DNA from: Oscheius dolichura
Lineage: Eukaryota > Nematoda > Chromadorea > Rhabditida > Rhabditidae
Length of the DNA stretch: 64,000 nt
Assembly: GCA_932521035.1 (NCBI GenBank)
Contig: OW051493.1
Location: forward strand, 2,976,001-3,040,000
Direction of reading: 5' to 3'
The notes below the pieces were generated by a model. It had not been told where the DNA came from, ran no database searches, and saw only the letters and a list, made by a program, of their open reading frames with translations. Below, piece by piece: positions 46,581 through 57,650 of the stretch (the first letter of the stretch is position 1; every line of letters begins with the position of its first letter). The translations under genes were made by a program, and so were the position numbers.

Positions 46581-47075
46581 CTTGAAATGGACGAGATAAC
46601 CCGGCTACGATCAGCTTTATAGGTATCCTTATCTTCCCCAAATAAATTGGAAACAGCCAAAGAACGACCAAAGACATTATCATTAGTTGAACTCAACATG
46701 ATGAATGAACGGTGGTTGAGACTCCTATTATATTTTTAGGCAGTTAGCACACAATTTTGAGACTTTTTAGTAGTTCGGAATAGAACGAGGAGGGGGTTAT
46801 GGCGAGTACATTTGCAGGGATTTTAAAAGCCCTGCTCCCGTCACACAAAATTTTCAGTTAATCTAGAATGGCTAGTTGATAGCGGGATAAGCCGGACGTC
46901 CTAATCTCCATTCGGTCAAAATTTGTCCGGGCAACAATGGTCGCCCAGTCCATCGTCTTCTTCTCTCTTGTGCGGCTGTTTCTCGTCTGTGTATACAAAT
47001 CAGGTTGTACTTTCTTCAATTGGTTGATCTTCTAAAATCACGCGTGCGGGACCGCTTCAAGAGGCCGACGTAACT
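46581..47075. other. Upstream region of the S28 gene
   Basis: No supported gene. An ATG at 46937 opens a 35-codon hydrophobic frame (VAQSIVFFSLVRLFLVCVY) that could be an orphan signal-peptide exon, but no downstream exon fits. Confidence 0.35.
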
Positions 47076-47185
47076 GTCATGCCTCTCCCGACAGAAAATC
47101 GCGTTGTGGGCCTCGATCCACATAAAATGACGCGTTCCGTTGACTCGGGTAGTCTCCTTTTGTCTAAAAATCGGGTAGTAGAGAC
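47076..47185 (+). repeat. Dispersed repeat, copy 2
   Basis: Same family and orientation as 33003-33121. It shares CATGCCTCTCCCG, AATCGCGTTGTGGGC, CGATCC and ACGCGT, then CTCGGGTAGT, CTTTT, AAAAATCGGGTAGTAG. Confidence 0.65.
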
Positions 47186-47389
47186 GGTCAATGGGACTGG
47201 CCACGAGGGAATCCGCCTCTCCTGCCGGCCTCTCTTACTTGAGAAGGCGTTCCGACCCGGTCTCCCGGTGGCTCGCTGTCCCACGGTGCCACAGCGGTGT
47301 TTGGACACACCGTCTGGACTCGGGCCACCACGAAGGGAAATCGGAAGTGCTCGAACCCCTAACACAACTCTCTTTCGGCTAAAACCATT

Positions 47390-47946
47390 CTAAATATTCA
47401 ATTCTTGTCGTCTTCTGCCTATTGGCTCTCTCTCGTCTTCCCCGTTTTCAGGAATCCCCCCAGCTGGTGGATGCCGCGATGCAGATGGCTCAGGAAGAGG
47501 ATGGCGCCTTCGTTGCCGTGAGCTGACCTCAAGGGATCCAAGGAGACACAGAGAGCTCCCACCTGATCCGACTGATCTCCACACCGACCGGCCGACCGAC
47601 CAAGAAGTTGATTTCCAAAGGTTCGCAGGAATCTGCTCATCTGCTACAACTCGGAAATATGTCTAAAAAGGGTGGTCAACGGCTAGGTTCGGAAGGTCCA
47701 TTGCCCGTTTGAGTAGGCCCCGCTTTCATTCGCCACAGTGGCACCTTCAGTCTCCTGGGCGCATTTGGTCACTGGCAGTTGTTCTGTGAAAGAATACCAT
47801 TCCGAAAAATATGCATTTCTCTGTGTTATCAAATGAAGAAGAGATTTCAGGATAGTCGCACAAGAAGTTGAAGAAATCGGTCGGTTGGTGTCACATCGCC
47901 TTCCCTCTCTTCCTCCTCCCCGATGGGACACCCCCCGAGAAGGCAT
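47390..47946 (-). CDS. Unresolved exons, partly C-type-lectin-like
   Basis: After an acceptor GATAACACAG near 47823 an open frame reads AYFSEWYSFTEQ, KCAQETEGATVA and SGAYSNGQWTF. This resembles the start of a C-type lectin-like domain, where Cys-x3-GA-x-(L/V)A follows an aromatic-rich strand. A second open block at 47640-47420 contains SRFLRTFGNQLLGR and LDPLRSAHGNEGAILFL. The two cannot be joined in one frame by standard splice sites. This is either an incomplete model or a decaying gene. Confidence 0.3.
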
Positions 47947-50184
47947 CCAAAGACCCGGCTTGCAAAATATAAGGAGAAGAAGAGAAAGCTGTTCCGGGCA
48001 GCTCCGTCGAAACTCTATCCGCCTGGAATCTTCAACGGAAAAGAGGGACTGTCAGGCACTGTCATTGTGAGGAAGCAAGATGCCAAACGGAACACCGCCT
48101 GCATAATCTGGCTGACCCCTAGAGAATTAAAGGACACCAAGATGAGGACAGGTCACCGCTCGCCAACTGGAATGCCGGAAGAGAAGAAGAGTCTCGACTG
48201 GACGATGGTAGCACCGCGTCCAGAGGGCGCGTCGTCCCGGTCACTCTGTGGTCCATCGACATGTCAGGACCTGTCGAGATGTGGGGAAAGTGTTGCCATT
48301 CTCCCTTGGAAGATATCCAGGCTGAGAGAAAGTTGACTAGTTTGCCACAAACATATTCTGGGAAGGCAGCATTCCATCCGTTGGCTTCCGTTACTCACAA
48401 AATAAGTATTTCAGGATTGGTAGCATCCCCCCTGTTGGCGGCGGCGACAGAAAACTAAGCAGATTCGCTGGGCACAAAGGACACGACACCTTCTGAGTGA
48501 AAATGGAGGAAAAAAGACACGGCCATACGGAAGAAAAGGAAAAGGAGAAGAAACGCCGCCCAGTTCTTGCTCCTCCATCGGCAGGCTGTCCCCGTCCAGA
48601 AGAGGACGAACGGAGGGGCCCCATTTTTTGCGAGAGGGCGGCCTCCGGAAAAATTATCGTCCCGGCCGCTCTGTGACCTGTCGACACGTCGATACATGTC
48701 GAGGGGTGATCCGAGTGGGCATAAAAAGGCGGGAAAGATGAACGGTGGGTGGATTTGAAAGGAAAAACGAGCCTGTGAAAACTCGGGCCATGATAATGCG
48801 ATGGCTCGGGAGCCTCCTTGGTAGAGAGAATCTTCTCGAAAGGTTCTCAGGCGCATGAATGGTTCCTGATATGGTGACAGTATCCTCTGAAATGACATAT
48901 GACACGGGAAATCTCGCCTGATCATGCACCACTGTTTCAGGGCTCGTCCAGAACAAGACGGAGGATGGCCATGCATAGTGGACGGGAGATGCCGCATGGC
49001 CAACGGCCTGCGACAAGGGCAGCCTCGTGACCGGGGCGAACTGGGAGCAGTCGTCGAAGGGTCTCTTCGTTTGCCGTCTGCCAGAGTGGCAAAGCTATCT
49101 GAAGGAATATGTTAGAAGGATGATGCCCACCGAGACAGCACATAGCCTCACCTCCCCGTTGTGATAGGCGTACAAGCCCTTTCCCGGATCTGTGTCCGAG
49201 AATTTGTGTTTAATTTGTTTGAAAGGGGGTCACGCTTGAATGAGAGGGAGTTTGGTATGGCATCTAAAAAAAGTGGTCTTGGCCTGCTCCATTTTGCACC
49301 TTCTCTTGGGGCAGGCCAAGGGAGGTTTCGTGTAAATGTTCGCTTGGGGAGGAAATCTTTGGTGGATTCCAAATGGGTGTTGGCCTAGACAGCATAGGAG
49401 TTGAGAAAAACTGGCTGACATCGAAACGGCGGCTATTGTCTCGTAATGGCTACTGTTTTGGGCAGGCTCTGACAGACGACGTGTCCACTGAACACGCTAG
49501 CAACTGATCCCTGTCAAGGGAAGAGTTGCTGGTAGGCTGGTGTGAGGCTACAGGAGCCACAACGGTGGGTACTGGCGCAGGGATTGGCGGGAGGACGGCG
49601 GCGACTGACCGGGAATTGGCGAAGGAATGAGTTTTGGCAAAGTGACAGGCGGGCTCGTCCGAGACAGGAAGCCAGTGGTAGCGGCCGATGGCGGATGCTG
49701 CCTCATGGGGCTCCCTTGTGTTCCCGCCAAAATTGACTAACCTCGACTACATATTTCATCGTCTGCCTTCTGATCCTCTCCATACAAATGATGTGAGTGC
49801 CTCTTTTCTTGTTCAACTGGCCTTCTACGCATCCCTTTCGCGGAGATCGTCTCCGTGAGAACGGCTAGCGGCTAATCTATTTTCCTTCCTCGAGCTTCGT
49901 TCTCCATTATTTCCCTCTTCACTTTGTGTCCTTCAGCTAGTTCAGGAATCCCTCCACCACGGCGCCCAACTTTTATCTCATCCGCTCTGGCTTAGTGATC
50001 GTCTCCCGTCTGCCGTCCAGATCCCTTCGCTCTTCACTTTCATCGGAAGGAAGAAAAATGCTCGTGTCCTTTACTGAACTGCTAAATGATCACGAAATAC
50101 ATTGTAGCCTACTCTGTTTTGAGGCGGCCAATGTGGCGAAGAAACTTCTCTTTCCAGAGGGAGGCCACGATAGCTGCCTAGTTC
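47947..50184. other. Poorly resolved region with loose minus-strand open frames
   Basis: Two minus-strand frames have some coding character. One is at 49100-48654, with PFDDCSQFAPVTRLPLSQA and PVSYVISEDTVTISGTI. The other is at about 49740-49460, with REPHEAASAIGRYHWLPVSD, a run of PPIPAPVPTVVAPV and DRDQLLACSVD. Neither connects to a recognisable domain, and nothing convincing is seen on the plus strand. These may be exons of one fast-evolving secreted gene. Confidence 0.25.
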
Positions 50185-51005
50185 CTATAGTATTCTGCTG
50201 CTGTTCCAGAGGTCGAAATATTTTTGTGCAGCCATCAGCATCTCATTCTCTTGGCAGACCATATCCTCTATTGTCGAAGACGTCATCTCCATCCAGTTGT
50301 CTTATTCTGTATCGAACACAGTGGTTCCTGTCTCTTCACATCTTGTCTCGGGGCACTGCGCATCTTCATCTTCTCCCAAGTTCATTCATCAGTCTTCCCA
50401 ACATCCTGAACAAGCATTGTCAGCTGAGAAATAACGAATAGAAAAGGTACGTCCCTTGTGAATATGGATCCTTGAGTCTCTGTGCGGTTGTCGGCACACC
50501 AGTCTGCCAGCCTCCTTTGTTCTACCTGCTGGTGACCGTCTCTGCCCCGTCTCTGCTGTTGTTATGATAATCTTCTTCTTCACAGTGACCAGCTCGAGAG
50601 AATGATGTTGTCTCTGAACTTTCGTTTATTGACAGAACGGCAGTAGGCTCAATTTTCCGGGCAGTGCGCCTTCTCTCCAAAAGGGAGGCGGCAGGGACAT
50701 GATGGCTGTCTTGTTCTCTCAGCCTTATGTTCGTTCTAAATACTGCAGCAGTCACGAAAGAATCTCACTTTCTTGGTAGAGCACGTCCTCTCGATAGCGT
50801 CATCTCCACCCAATCGTCTTCCTCTAGAATCGATTCGATGCCTCCTGTCTCTTCCCGTCCGCCTTCTACCAGATCTCCACATCGCCACACAAGGCATCCA
50901 GACATCAGCTATTGGAACCAAGACATCCTGAACAAATATTGTCAGTCGAGAGAGAATGCAAAAAAAAAGGCGCATCCCTTGTGAAGATGACGAGCCCCTG
51001 TCCAT
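50185..51005. repeat. Diverged tandem duplication, period about 545 bp
   Basis: About 250 bp at 50185-50450 resembles 50740-51000. Shared blocks include ATCCTGAACAA(G/A)(C/T)ATTGTCAG, CGTCATCTCCA(T/C)CCA, CATCCTGAAC and CCCTTGTGAA. Minus-strand peptides from the two copies both end in a variant of S-x-DN-x-CSGC (ADNACSGCWED, TDNICSGCLGSNS). Function not recognised. Confidence 0.55.
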
Positions 51006-51189
51006 GGAGGCCCGCCTCGTCTCCCTGCCAGCCACTCATCATCCTCCACAGCAGCCATCTCCCTAAAATAGCCTTGTTATTCCCGTTGTTCCCAGTCTGT
51101 CTCACCATCCACCAGAGCAGTTCCCGGCAGAGACCACCGCAGTCTCCCCTCTGTCTCTCGTCGGCTCGGCCATCGCCCTAAATGACCTA

Positions 51190-51340
51190 AACGCGGCTGA
51201 TTATCGCGCTGTTAGTTGCGGTGAGTGGAGTTAGTTAATTAGTAGTGTTAGTGATGTTAGTAGAGTTAGTTAGGTTAGTAGGGTCAGTGGTGTTAGTCGA
51301 GGTTAATAAGGTGAGTAAAACGCCCTGAACAGCGCGGGAA
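51190..51340. repeat. Degenerate GTTAGT simple repeat
   Basis: The plus strand carries many GTTAGT/GTTAG units interspersed with GA and GT steps from about 51207 to 51315. It is not the nematode telomere unit TTAGGC, so an ordinary decayed microsatellite is likely. Confidence 0.6.
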
Positions 51341-52880
51341 GAGGGCCAACTGGCCCAAATCCGGGGGGCGCGCGATACCTAGAGGGGGTCGGGCAGGGGG
51401 CGCGAAAGAGGAGGCCCCGGGAGCCATAGGTGGAACAAGTTGTCCACCTCCCCTCGCGCCAGTAACCCCAACCACATTTTAGAGACCAGAAGGGGAGGGA
51501 CGTCCAAGGGTACAGCGTGGCTGGCAGCCCTTTTATGATTTTTTTTTGTTTTTTTTTTGTTTTTGTTTTGGCTTTTTTCTTCTTTTTTCTTTTTTCTTCT
51601 TGTTTTTTTCTGAAAAAGAGTAAATTAGTCCAAGCCCTCTTCGAAAACCCACTTAATTATTTTGAGTCCTATTGAAGTCCCCCATTTTGGCTTCCAGTGA
51701 CGTGGCCCGTCTTCCGCTTCTTCTGGTGGTGGTTGTCCTCCTCTCTTCTCCTCATTTTCTTGGCATCTTATTCCAATTTTCCTTCCTCTTCTTGTTCGGC
51801 TTCTTGTCATCCCGCCTTGTCTGCTTGACTCGTCGGCGGTGGTTGTCGCGTCCAAAGTGGTCAAATCCGGTCACTTCGCTTCCTCCATTGGTGGCAGCGA
51901 CTCTTCCTCGTCTCGCCCTCGTCTCTCCTTTTTTTGGTCGTTTCCATCTGTTTCCATTTTAATAAAATTCAGCTTCCATATTCTTCATTTTCTTCTTATT
52001 TCTTCATTTCAGGTTGAGCTTCTCCTAGTCGTTGCTCGGCCCGGATTGCTCGTGTCCATCGTCAATCCATTCATCGGAAGTGGGCGTCCTTGGTGCCTCC
52101 AGCGCGTTCCAATTTGTTTACTTCATTTTGCCCAATTTCATTCATCTTTATTTTCGGCTAGAGACATCTGCTGTCTCACCCCCCGGGCCGCTTGGTTAGA
52201 ACGCGCAAGTTATGAGCTTTTTGCCTCCTACGGGTGTCTCTGGGCGGGGAGGAAAGGAAAAAAGTGGGAGACAGCCATCAGAACACGGCTTGACTCCAGC
52301 TGCAGACAGCATACAGAAGTGGCAGCTACGGCAACTGGCGGATCTTCTCATCGGCTATAGACGAGCCGGCATCGTCTCATAGGCGGAGACGGGAAGAAAG
52401 ACAGAAGGCGAAGATGGCCAGCAAATACAGATGAAGAGGTTCCTCCAGACGAGGTCCAGCTTCAAAAATAGGACGAGTGTCGACTCCCGAAGAGCCAGAG
52501 ACAATCCCTATCGGCAGCTCAAGGTCTGCTCGACTAACCGCGCACCTAAGGGGCTCGACGGACGCCGAGGAGACGGGGAGGGACAGCGGGGCGGCCGAAG
52601 ACTTTCGGTCGGACTCTTCTTTTTATTTTTTTTATTTTTTTTTCTTTTCTTTTTTTTTTTATTTTTCTATCCGCCAGTTTAGCCTCAACCGGCTTGGACG
52701 TCCCCCCAAAGAAAAAGCGGGGGAATGTGGTGGGGCACCTTGGCGGCGCTCACGGGAGAGGTGGATGGCCGCTTGGGGCATCTTTTATAAAATAAAACCC
52801 ATGGCCCCGGTGCCATTTCTGGTGTTTACTAAAAAATCCCGACCCCCTCTAGATATAAAAAAAGAAGCGACCTGAGCCAG
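51341..52880. other. Low-complexity, T-rich intergenic stretch
   Basis: Long T-runs interrupted by G or C lie at 51535-51612 and 52617-52672. Open frames at 51672-52360 and 52431-52875 lack domains and consistent splicing. No gene supported. Confidence 0.4.
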
Positions 52881-53595
52881 CTGGCGATCCAGTCGACCAC
52901 GGTCGCTCCTCCGGTTTGCTTCTCCTTTTCAGATGTTCCATCGGAGAAGATGAAGACAATAAAGTCGTCGGACTGAAAATAGAATAGTTAGCAATTGGCA
53001 TAAAGAAGACAACTCACCGACTTCACATCGATGTCCCGATCGCTGGGGAGATCGCTCAGCTACTGCCCTCACCGGCAGCTGGAGCCCGGCCAGGAGGGAG
53101 GACAGGGAGGATGGGACGTGGCCGGGAGACATGCCAGGTTGAAGAACTGAAAACGGCTCATTTTAGAAGAGAAGGAAGAGGAGATACGAACCTGACAGTC
53201 CCGTCCCATCGTCCGTCGGCACATTCCAGCTGTCCCTCTACTTGCCGGCTCCTCGGGGCCATGTATCTCTCGGATCCATAGCAGCAAGTCTAAAGCAGAT
53301 CCTTTGTTGACGTTTCTTCCAGACAAACCTCAAAACTGAGTGGAGGGTGCCGACTTGTACCCCAATTCATCCCAAATGGCAGTCCTCCTGGCTTCCAGAG
53401 CCAACATCGGAGAGGGCAGAGTCTTCTTTGTTGACTCATCTTGTCCGTACTCAGCCGGGGTTGATGGCGCTGAACACGTAGTTTTGGAGAAGGAGGACGG
53501 AGTAGACGCAGAAGGCGCAGAGAAGAGGAGGCAGGTGGAGGAGGGGGGAACCTACAAAAATAAGGGGTCAGATAGCTCGTTTCCCTCCCCGGCAC
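52881..53595 (-). pseudogene. Fragments of secreted-protein exons, possibly a decayed gene
   Basis: Three blocks read on the minus strand. Near 53280-53190 there is TCCYGSERYMAPRSRQVEGQ followed by LECADGRWDG, which looks like a sushi-type domain. At about 53150-53100 there is NLACLPATSHPP or its alternative frame. At 53040-52880 there are SDLPSDRDIDVKS and SDDFIVFIFSDGT, then VVDWIASWL. The last block resembles the TEDFIVFIRTMKG segment of the S28 peptidase. Between the second and third blocks the reading frame shifts and the only possible intron would be about 13 nt. It may be a degraded copy or a gene I failed to assemble. Confidence 0.25.
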
Positions 53596-53814
53596 TGTTA
53601 TTTACTTCTCAAATTCTCTTTGTTTCATTCTTTTTGTTTTAAATTCTCCTTTTGTTCGGTTTGTTGCGCGCCTTCTTCTCGACCCGACGAAATCAGGACC
53701 CGTCAAAAGCGAAAAAAGGTTCCAACGCGCTTTTTGACAAGGAAGTTGATAAAAAAACGGTCAAGACTCACAAGCTACTTTTGGAGGATGGAGGAGGTGC
53801 CGGCTCTTGGTCCA

Positions 53815-56366
53815 TCAACGGCGGTACTTCCCAGCGTGGCGGCGGAGGCGCGGGGCCGGAGCTGGAGGAGCGACGGGAACGGCATCGGCCAGCTTCTGGA
53901 TGCTCTCGGCCACTCTGTCCATCTTTAGCTCGTAGGTGTAGTCCGGGGCCAGAGGCAGCTCCTTCTTGAGACGGCAGAGGGTGCTGGTCATCCGGGTGAA
54001 TTTCCCGGTGAGGTCCAGGAGGCTGATGTCTCCATTGCGGGCATCACAGACCTCTCCGATCTCTTCGAGTTGCTCGGTGATGAACTCAAGGAGGCTGGAG
54101 ATCTAAAAACATTGCTTTTATATGAAATCTAGACAATAATCTCACTCGTCGGAGGACGCGGCCTCTCCTGGCAACTGCGTCTGCCTGTGGATCGAGTGGA
54201 GCAGGGACGAGAAGAGCAGCAGCAGCAGGTGGTGGTGGCTGGACTGGCGCCGGCTCCAGTCTGCCCTTCTTCGGCGTCGGATCGTCTTCGGCAGGAGATG
54301 CAGCTCTTTTCCGAGGAGAGACGATGGTGGGAGTCGCGGCCTTGGACTTCTTCGCCTGGGGCTCGTCCTCATCGGCAGCAGCGGTCCTCTTCCTGGATGC
54401 CGAGATCGGTTCGTCGGCCTTCTCCACCATGTCCTCCATTTCCAGGGAGTCTTCCTGTGGCTGGAACTCGGCAACGCCGAAGTCGAAGACGTCGGCCGGC
54501 TGGAACTCGTATTGGCTGTCCTCCATTTCCTGGGATCTCTCGCCCTGCGACGGCTGGTCGTCGGCCATTCCAAAGTCGAAGGCGTCGGCCGACTGGAACT
54601 CCTCTCCATTGGCCTGCTGAAAGTTCGTTTTTTCAGATGCTACAAAATCAAATACCTCAGGCAGCTCGAAGTTCATGTTCTCGGCCGGACGGAAGTCATC
54701 GTCTTCGGCTCCACTTGACTGGATGTCGTCGGCAACAGCGGCCCTCTTCCTGGATGCCGAGATCGGTTCGTCGGCCTTCTCCACCATGTCCTCCATTTCC
54801 AGGGAGTCTTCCTGTGGCTGGAACTCGGCAGCGCCGAAGTCGAAGAGGTCGGCCGACTGGAACTCCTCTCCATTGGCCTGCTGAAAGTTCGTTTTTTCAG
54901 ATGCTACAAAATCAAATACCTCAGGCAGCTCGAAGTTCATGTTCTCGGCCGGACGGAAGTCATCGTCTTCGGCTCCACTTGACTGGATGTCGTCGGCAAC
55001 AGCGGCCCTCTTCCTGGATGCCGAGATCGGTTCGTCGGCCTTCTCCGCCATGTCCTCCATTTCCAGGGAGTCTTCCTGTGGCTGGAACTCGGCAACGCCG
55101 AAGTCGAAGACGTCGGCCGGCTGGAACTCGTATTGGCTGTCCTCCATTTCCTGGGATCTCTCGCCCTGCGACGGCTGGTCGTCGAAGTCATCGGCCATTC
55201 CAAAGTCGAAGGCGTCGGCCGACTGGAACTCCTCTCCATTGGCCTGCTGAAAGTTCGTTTTTTCAGATGCTACATTATCAAATACCTCAGGCAGCTCGAA
55301 GTCCATGTTCTCGGCCGGACGGAAGTCATCGTCTTCGGCTCCACTTGGCTGGATGTCATCGGCAGCTGTAGGAGGAGGCGGTGCCGTGTTGCCCTTGCCG
55401 GTCAGCTTGTCCCAGAGCCCGGCGTTATGCTCCCTTTCAGCTTCGGTGAAGCTCAGCTCCTTGGCTCCTTCCATCGTCCAGCTGACGTTCTGTCCATCGG
55501 AGGACGTCTTCTCCTGGCTTGGCGGGGACATCGGCTGGCTCGGCTGGATCGTCGCGGGCGTCGTGGTGCGTGCCCTGGGAGTTCCGGCCAGCATGAAGCC
55601 CAGCTGCTCCATTCCGTGGAAGACGTACTCGGCGTCGCGGAGGGTCCCGTCGGTGATGATGTCGTCCGGGATGTGGGCCATTCCATCTTCATCCATCCGG
55701 ATTTCCGTGGGAGATGAGAGATGGCGGCAGTTGTTCCCATGGCGAAGGCAACGGCAGGCTCCGTTGGGGCTCATGAGCTCCGCACTGCTCAAGGCGTCCT
55801 TGTCGTTCCGGTCCAGCTTGTTGATGCCAGCGACTCCTCGCTTAGACCAGATGGGCCACCTCTTCTTGGAGAACGGCGACAGCTCCTCCATATCCTCCAC
55901 TCCGAGCTGACGGTAGAGGACGTCGTTGTCGTCCTGCTGCTCTTCGTCCACGAGGAAAGAGCCACGGAGAAGAGAGTGGCCGGAGGGTGCCTGGAATTAA
56001 CAAGATGTTCAGAGTGTCAGAGAATGGGAATAAGTGAAGCAGAAGAAGAAAATGCAAACGACAAACCTCACGGCAGCTCTCCATGGTCCTTCCACCGGGA
56101 CTGGTTACCGAGTCGGCGGTGGCGGCGCTCACAACGTCCAAGGCGTGGGCCATAGCGGCGGCAGTCTTCTTCACAGAGTCGGCGAGGTTGGTCAGGGCGG
56201 TCCTGACCACAGCAGGAGAGACGACTTCAGGGCTTCCTCCAGGCCCCTGCTCCTTCCCAGGCTCGCCAGCTCCCTCGGGGTAACGGTACTCGATGGCTGG
56301 ACCCCCGGTAGGTCCGCCATGAGGAGCAAAGCTCAGGTCGCTGTCCGTAGACGAAATGTTGGCCAT
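53815..56366 (-). CDS. Acidic nuclear-type protein with in-frame tandem repeats
   Basis: The ATG is at 56366 (MANISSTDSDLSFAP). Three exons: 56366-56068, then a very long exon from 55990 to 54145, then an exon ending at the stop 53815-53817. The N-terminal half has a helical stretch (TALTNLADSVKKTAAAMAHA) and a conserved-looking block with Cys (SPNGACRCLRHGNNCRHL). Then come three acidic repeats with DFRPAENM-FELPEVFD, SEKTNFQQANGEEFQSAD, QPSQGERSQEMEDSQYEF and SLEMEDMVEKADEPISASRK. Basic KRxx motifs follow (SPRKRAASPAEDD, TPKKGRLEP). The C-terminal exon is helical (LLEFITEQLEEIGEVCDARN, LCRLKKELPLAPDYTYELKM). The acidic blocks alternating with NLS-like patches suggest a nuclear or chromatin role. 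No family recognised. Confidence 0.8.
54355..55370 (-). repeat. Coding tandem repeat, units of about 357, 264 and 357 bp
   Basis: The marker TCCTGGATGCCGAGATCGG on the plus strand recurs at about 54391, 54748 and 55012, spacings of 357 and 264 bp, both multiples of three. The middle unit lacks the stretch encoding the QPSQGERSQEMEDSQYEF segment. Copies are nearly identical at the DNA level, so the expansion is recent or homogenised. Confidence 0.85.
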
Positions 56367-56673
56367 TGTCTGAAAATGGGGGCATTATTAGGGCGTCTCC
56401 TGTCTCGAGTAGCATCTTCGTAAGGTAGGAAACAAAAAAAAAACAACCGTCGCTTACTTTACAACAATACAGGGTGACGAAAATGGTCAGGGAATGTCTA
56501 ATCGGGGCTGATCCCCTTCTTGTATTTTATCGCTTCGTTTCCCCGGATGGTGTGGCCTTCTTTGATGCGCGCACCCTCGCCATCGTCTGCCACCTCTTGA
56601 TCCGAATCTCCTCGGCCTCTACGCTGGAAAACAGAGTTCCCCAACTGAATTTATGGGATCTTTTATTATTCAT

Positions 56674-57493
56674 CTATTCATCCAAAAAGTCAGAAAGTTC
56701 CATAAGAGAGGATACAGGACCGGGAACGGGGTTATCGCCGAAGCACGTCTTCTGATTGTTGGTGGAGGAGCCAGCGTTGAAGAGACAACTCGTAAGGTTG
56801 TAGACAAGTTCTGAGGCACTGTAGAGAGCAAATGATCCGGTGGCTGCCGTCTGAAAGTTTATAGTGTCTTTATAACCAGCGAGGTTCCTAGGATCCGCCC
56901 CTCATTGATTAGGAACCGGCGCAAGGCGAACTTTAACCTATTTTTGACCAACTTTCTATAATTTCTGGCAGCCAATTCCGGCCCGGGGTCTATTATAATA
57001 CAACCCCTGCCGTTCGCAAAAAGCTCTGCTTGGGGTAAGCCGAAGACGAGCGGTCTTATCTCGTGCTTACCTCAAAAGCAGGAGCAGCAGCTGTTGTGTT
57101 TTGCTGGGCCTCGGTAACCGGCTCCGTGGCGTTGTTGTAAGCCTCGTTGAATGTCTAAAAGGAGCTGTCCTTCTCTCCGAAAAGGGCAAATAGCCTACAG
57201 TGTTGAAGTTTGTCAGTGTCTCCGAAGTTTCAGTTAAATTGGCGGCACTTGCCGAAAGAATATTGGTCAAGTTAGTCAGAGTGCTGACTTCTATCTTGAG
57301 CGTGCCCTCATCCACATAGTTGGCCACTTCCTGAACCGGTCCTTTCTAATCAGGGAGGAGAAGTGGGACAGACCTCGGGCATGACAAAAGTATAGACACA
57401 CTGGGTCTCATTACAGCCATATTTGAAGGTGGGGGTTTTGAAGGCGACGGCCGACGAGACCAGGACCAGGAAAAGGAAGACTCTGGACAGCAT
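56674..57493 (-). CDS. Small secreted glycoprotein, unrecognised
   Basis: The ATG is at 57493 with a signal peptide MLSRVFLFLVLVSSAVAF. Four exons follow: KYGCNETQCVYTFVMPE, then EVANYVDEGTLKIEVSTLTN with NILSASAANLTETSETLTNF, then TFNEAYNNATEPVTEAQQN, then ATGSFALYSASELVYNLTSC up to a stop at 56674-56676. Introns of 43-44 nt separate the first three; the last is longer. There are at least six N-glycosylation sequons and four cysteines. The middle is predicted helical with hydrophobic heptads (LTNLTNIL...LTNF). AATAAA lies on the minus strand just after the stop. Length is about 165 residues. No family is recognised. It sits head-to-tail behind the CTLD gene, and both encode secreted proteins. 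Confidence 0.75.
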
Positions 57494-57650
57494 CGGACAA
57501 TTCGAAGGAGGTTATAAAATATGGGAGGCAGGAGCAGGGCGTGTTCAAGTCCTCCCGGGGGCTGATAAGGGCAAATTTTCAGTAGCTGATAGAGCAGCCG
57601 ACTGCTTCCGGAGTCCTGTCACATTCTTCTGTACACAATCTTTTCGATAT

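Noticed and set aside
51207-51315. Interstitial telomere repeat
   Set aside because: The units are GTTAGT-like, not TTAGGC, and are irregular.
51672-52360. Plus-strand frames with Ser/Leu/Phe runs
   Set aside because: They arise from a pyrimidine-rich tract; no acceptor-donor pairs give a longer protein.
54187-55371. 394-codon plus-strand frame rich in R, P and S
   Set aside because: Antisense of the acidic repeat protein. The minus strand has a start, splice sites and a helical C-terminal exon that continues the frame.
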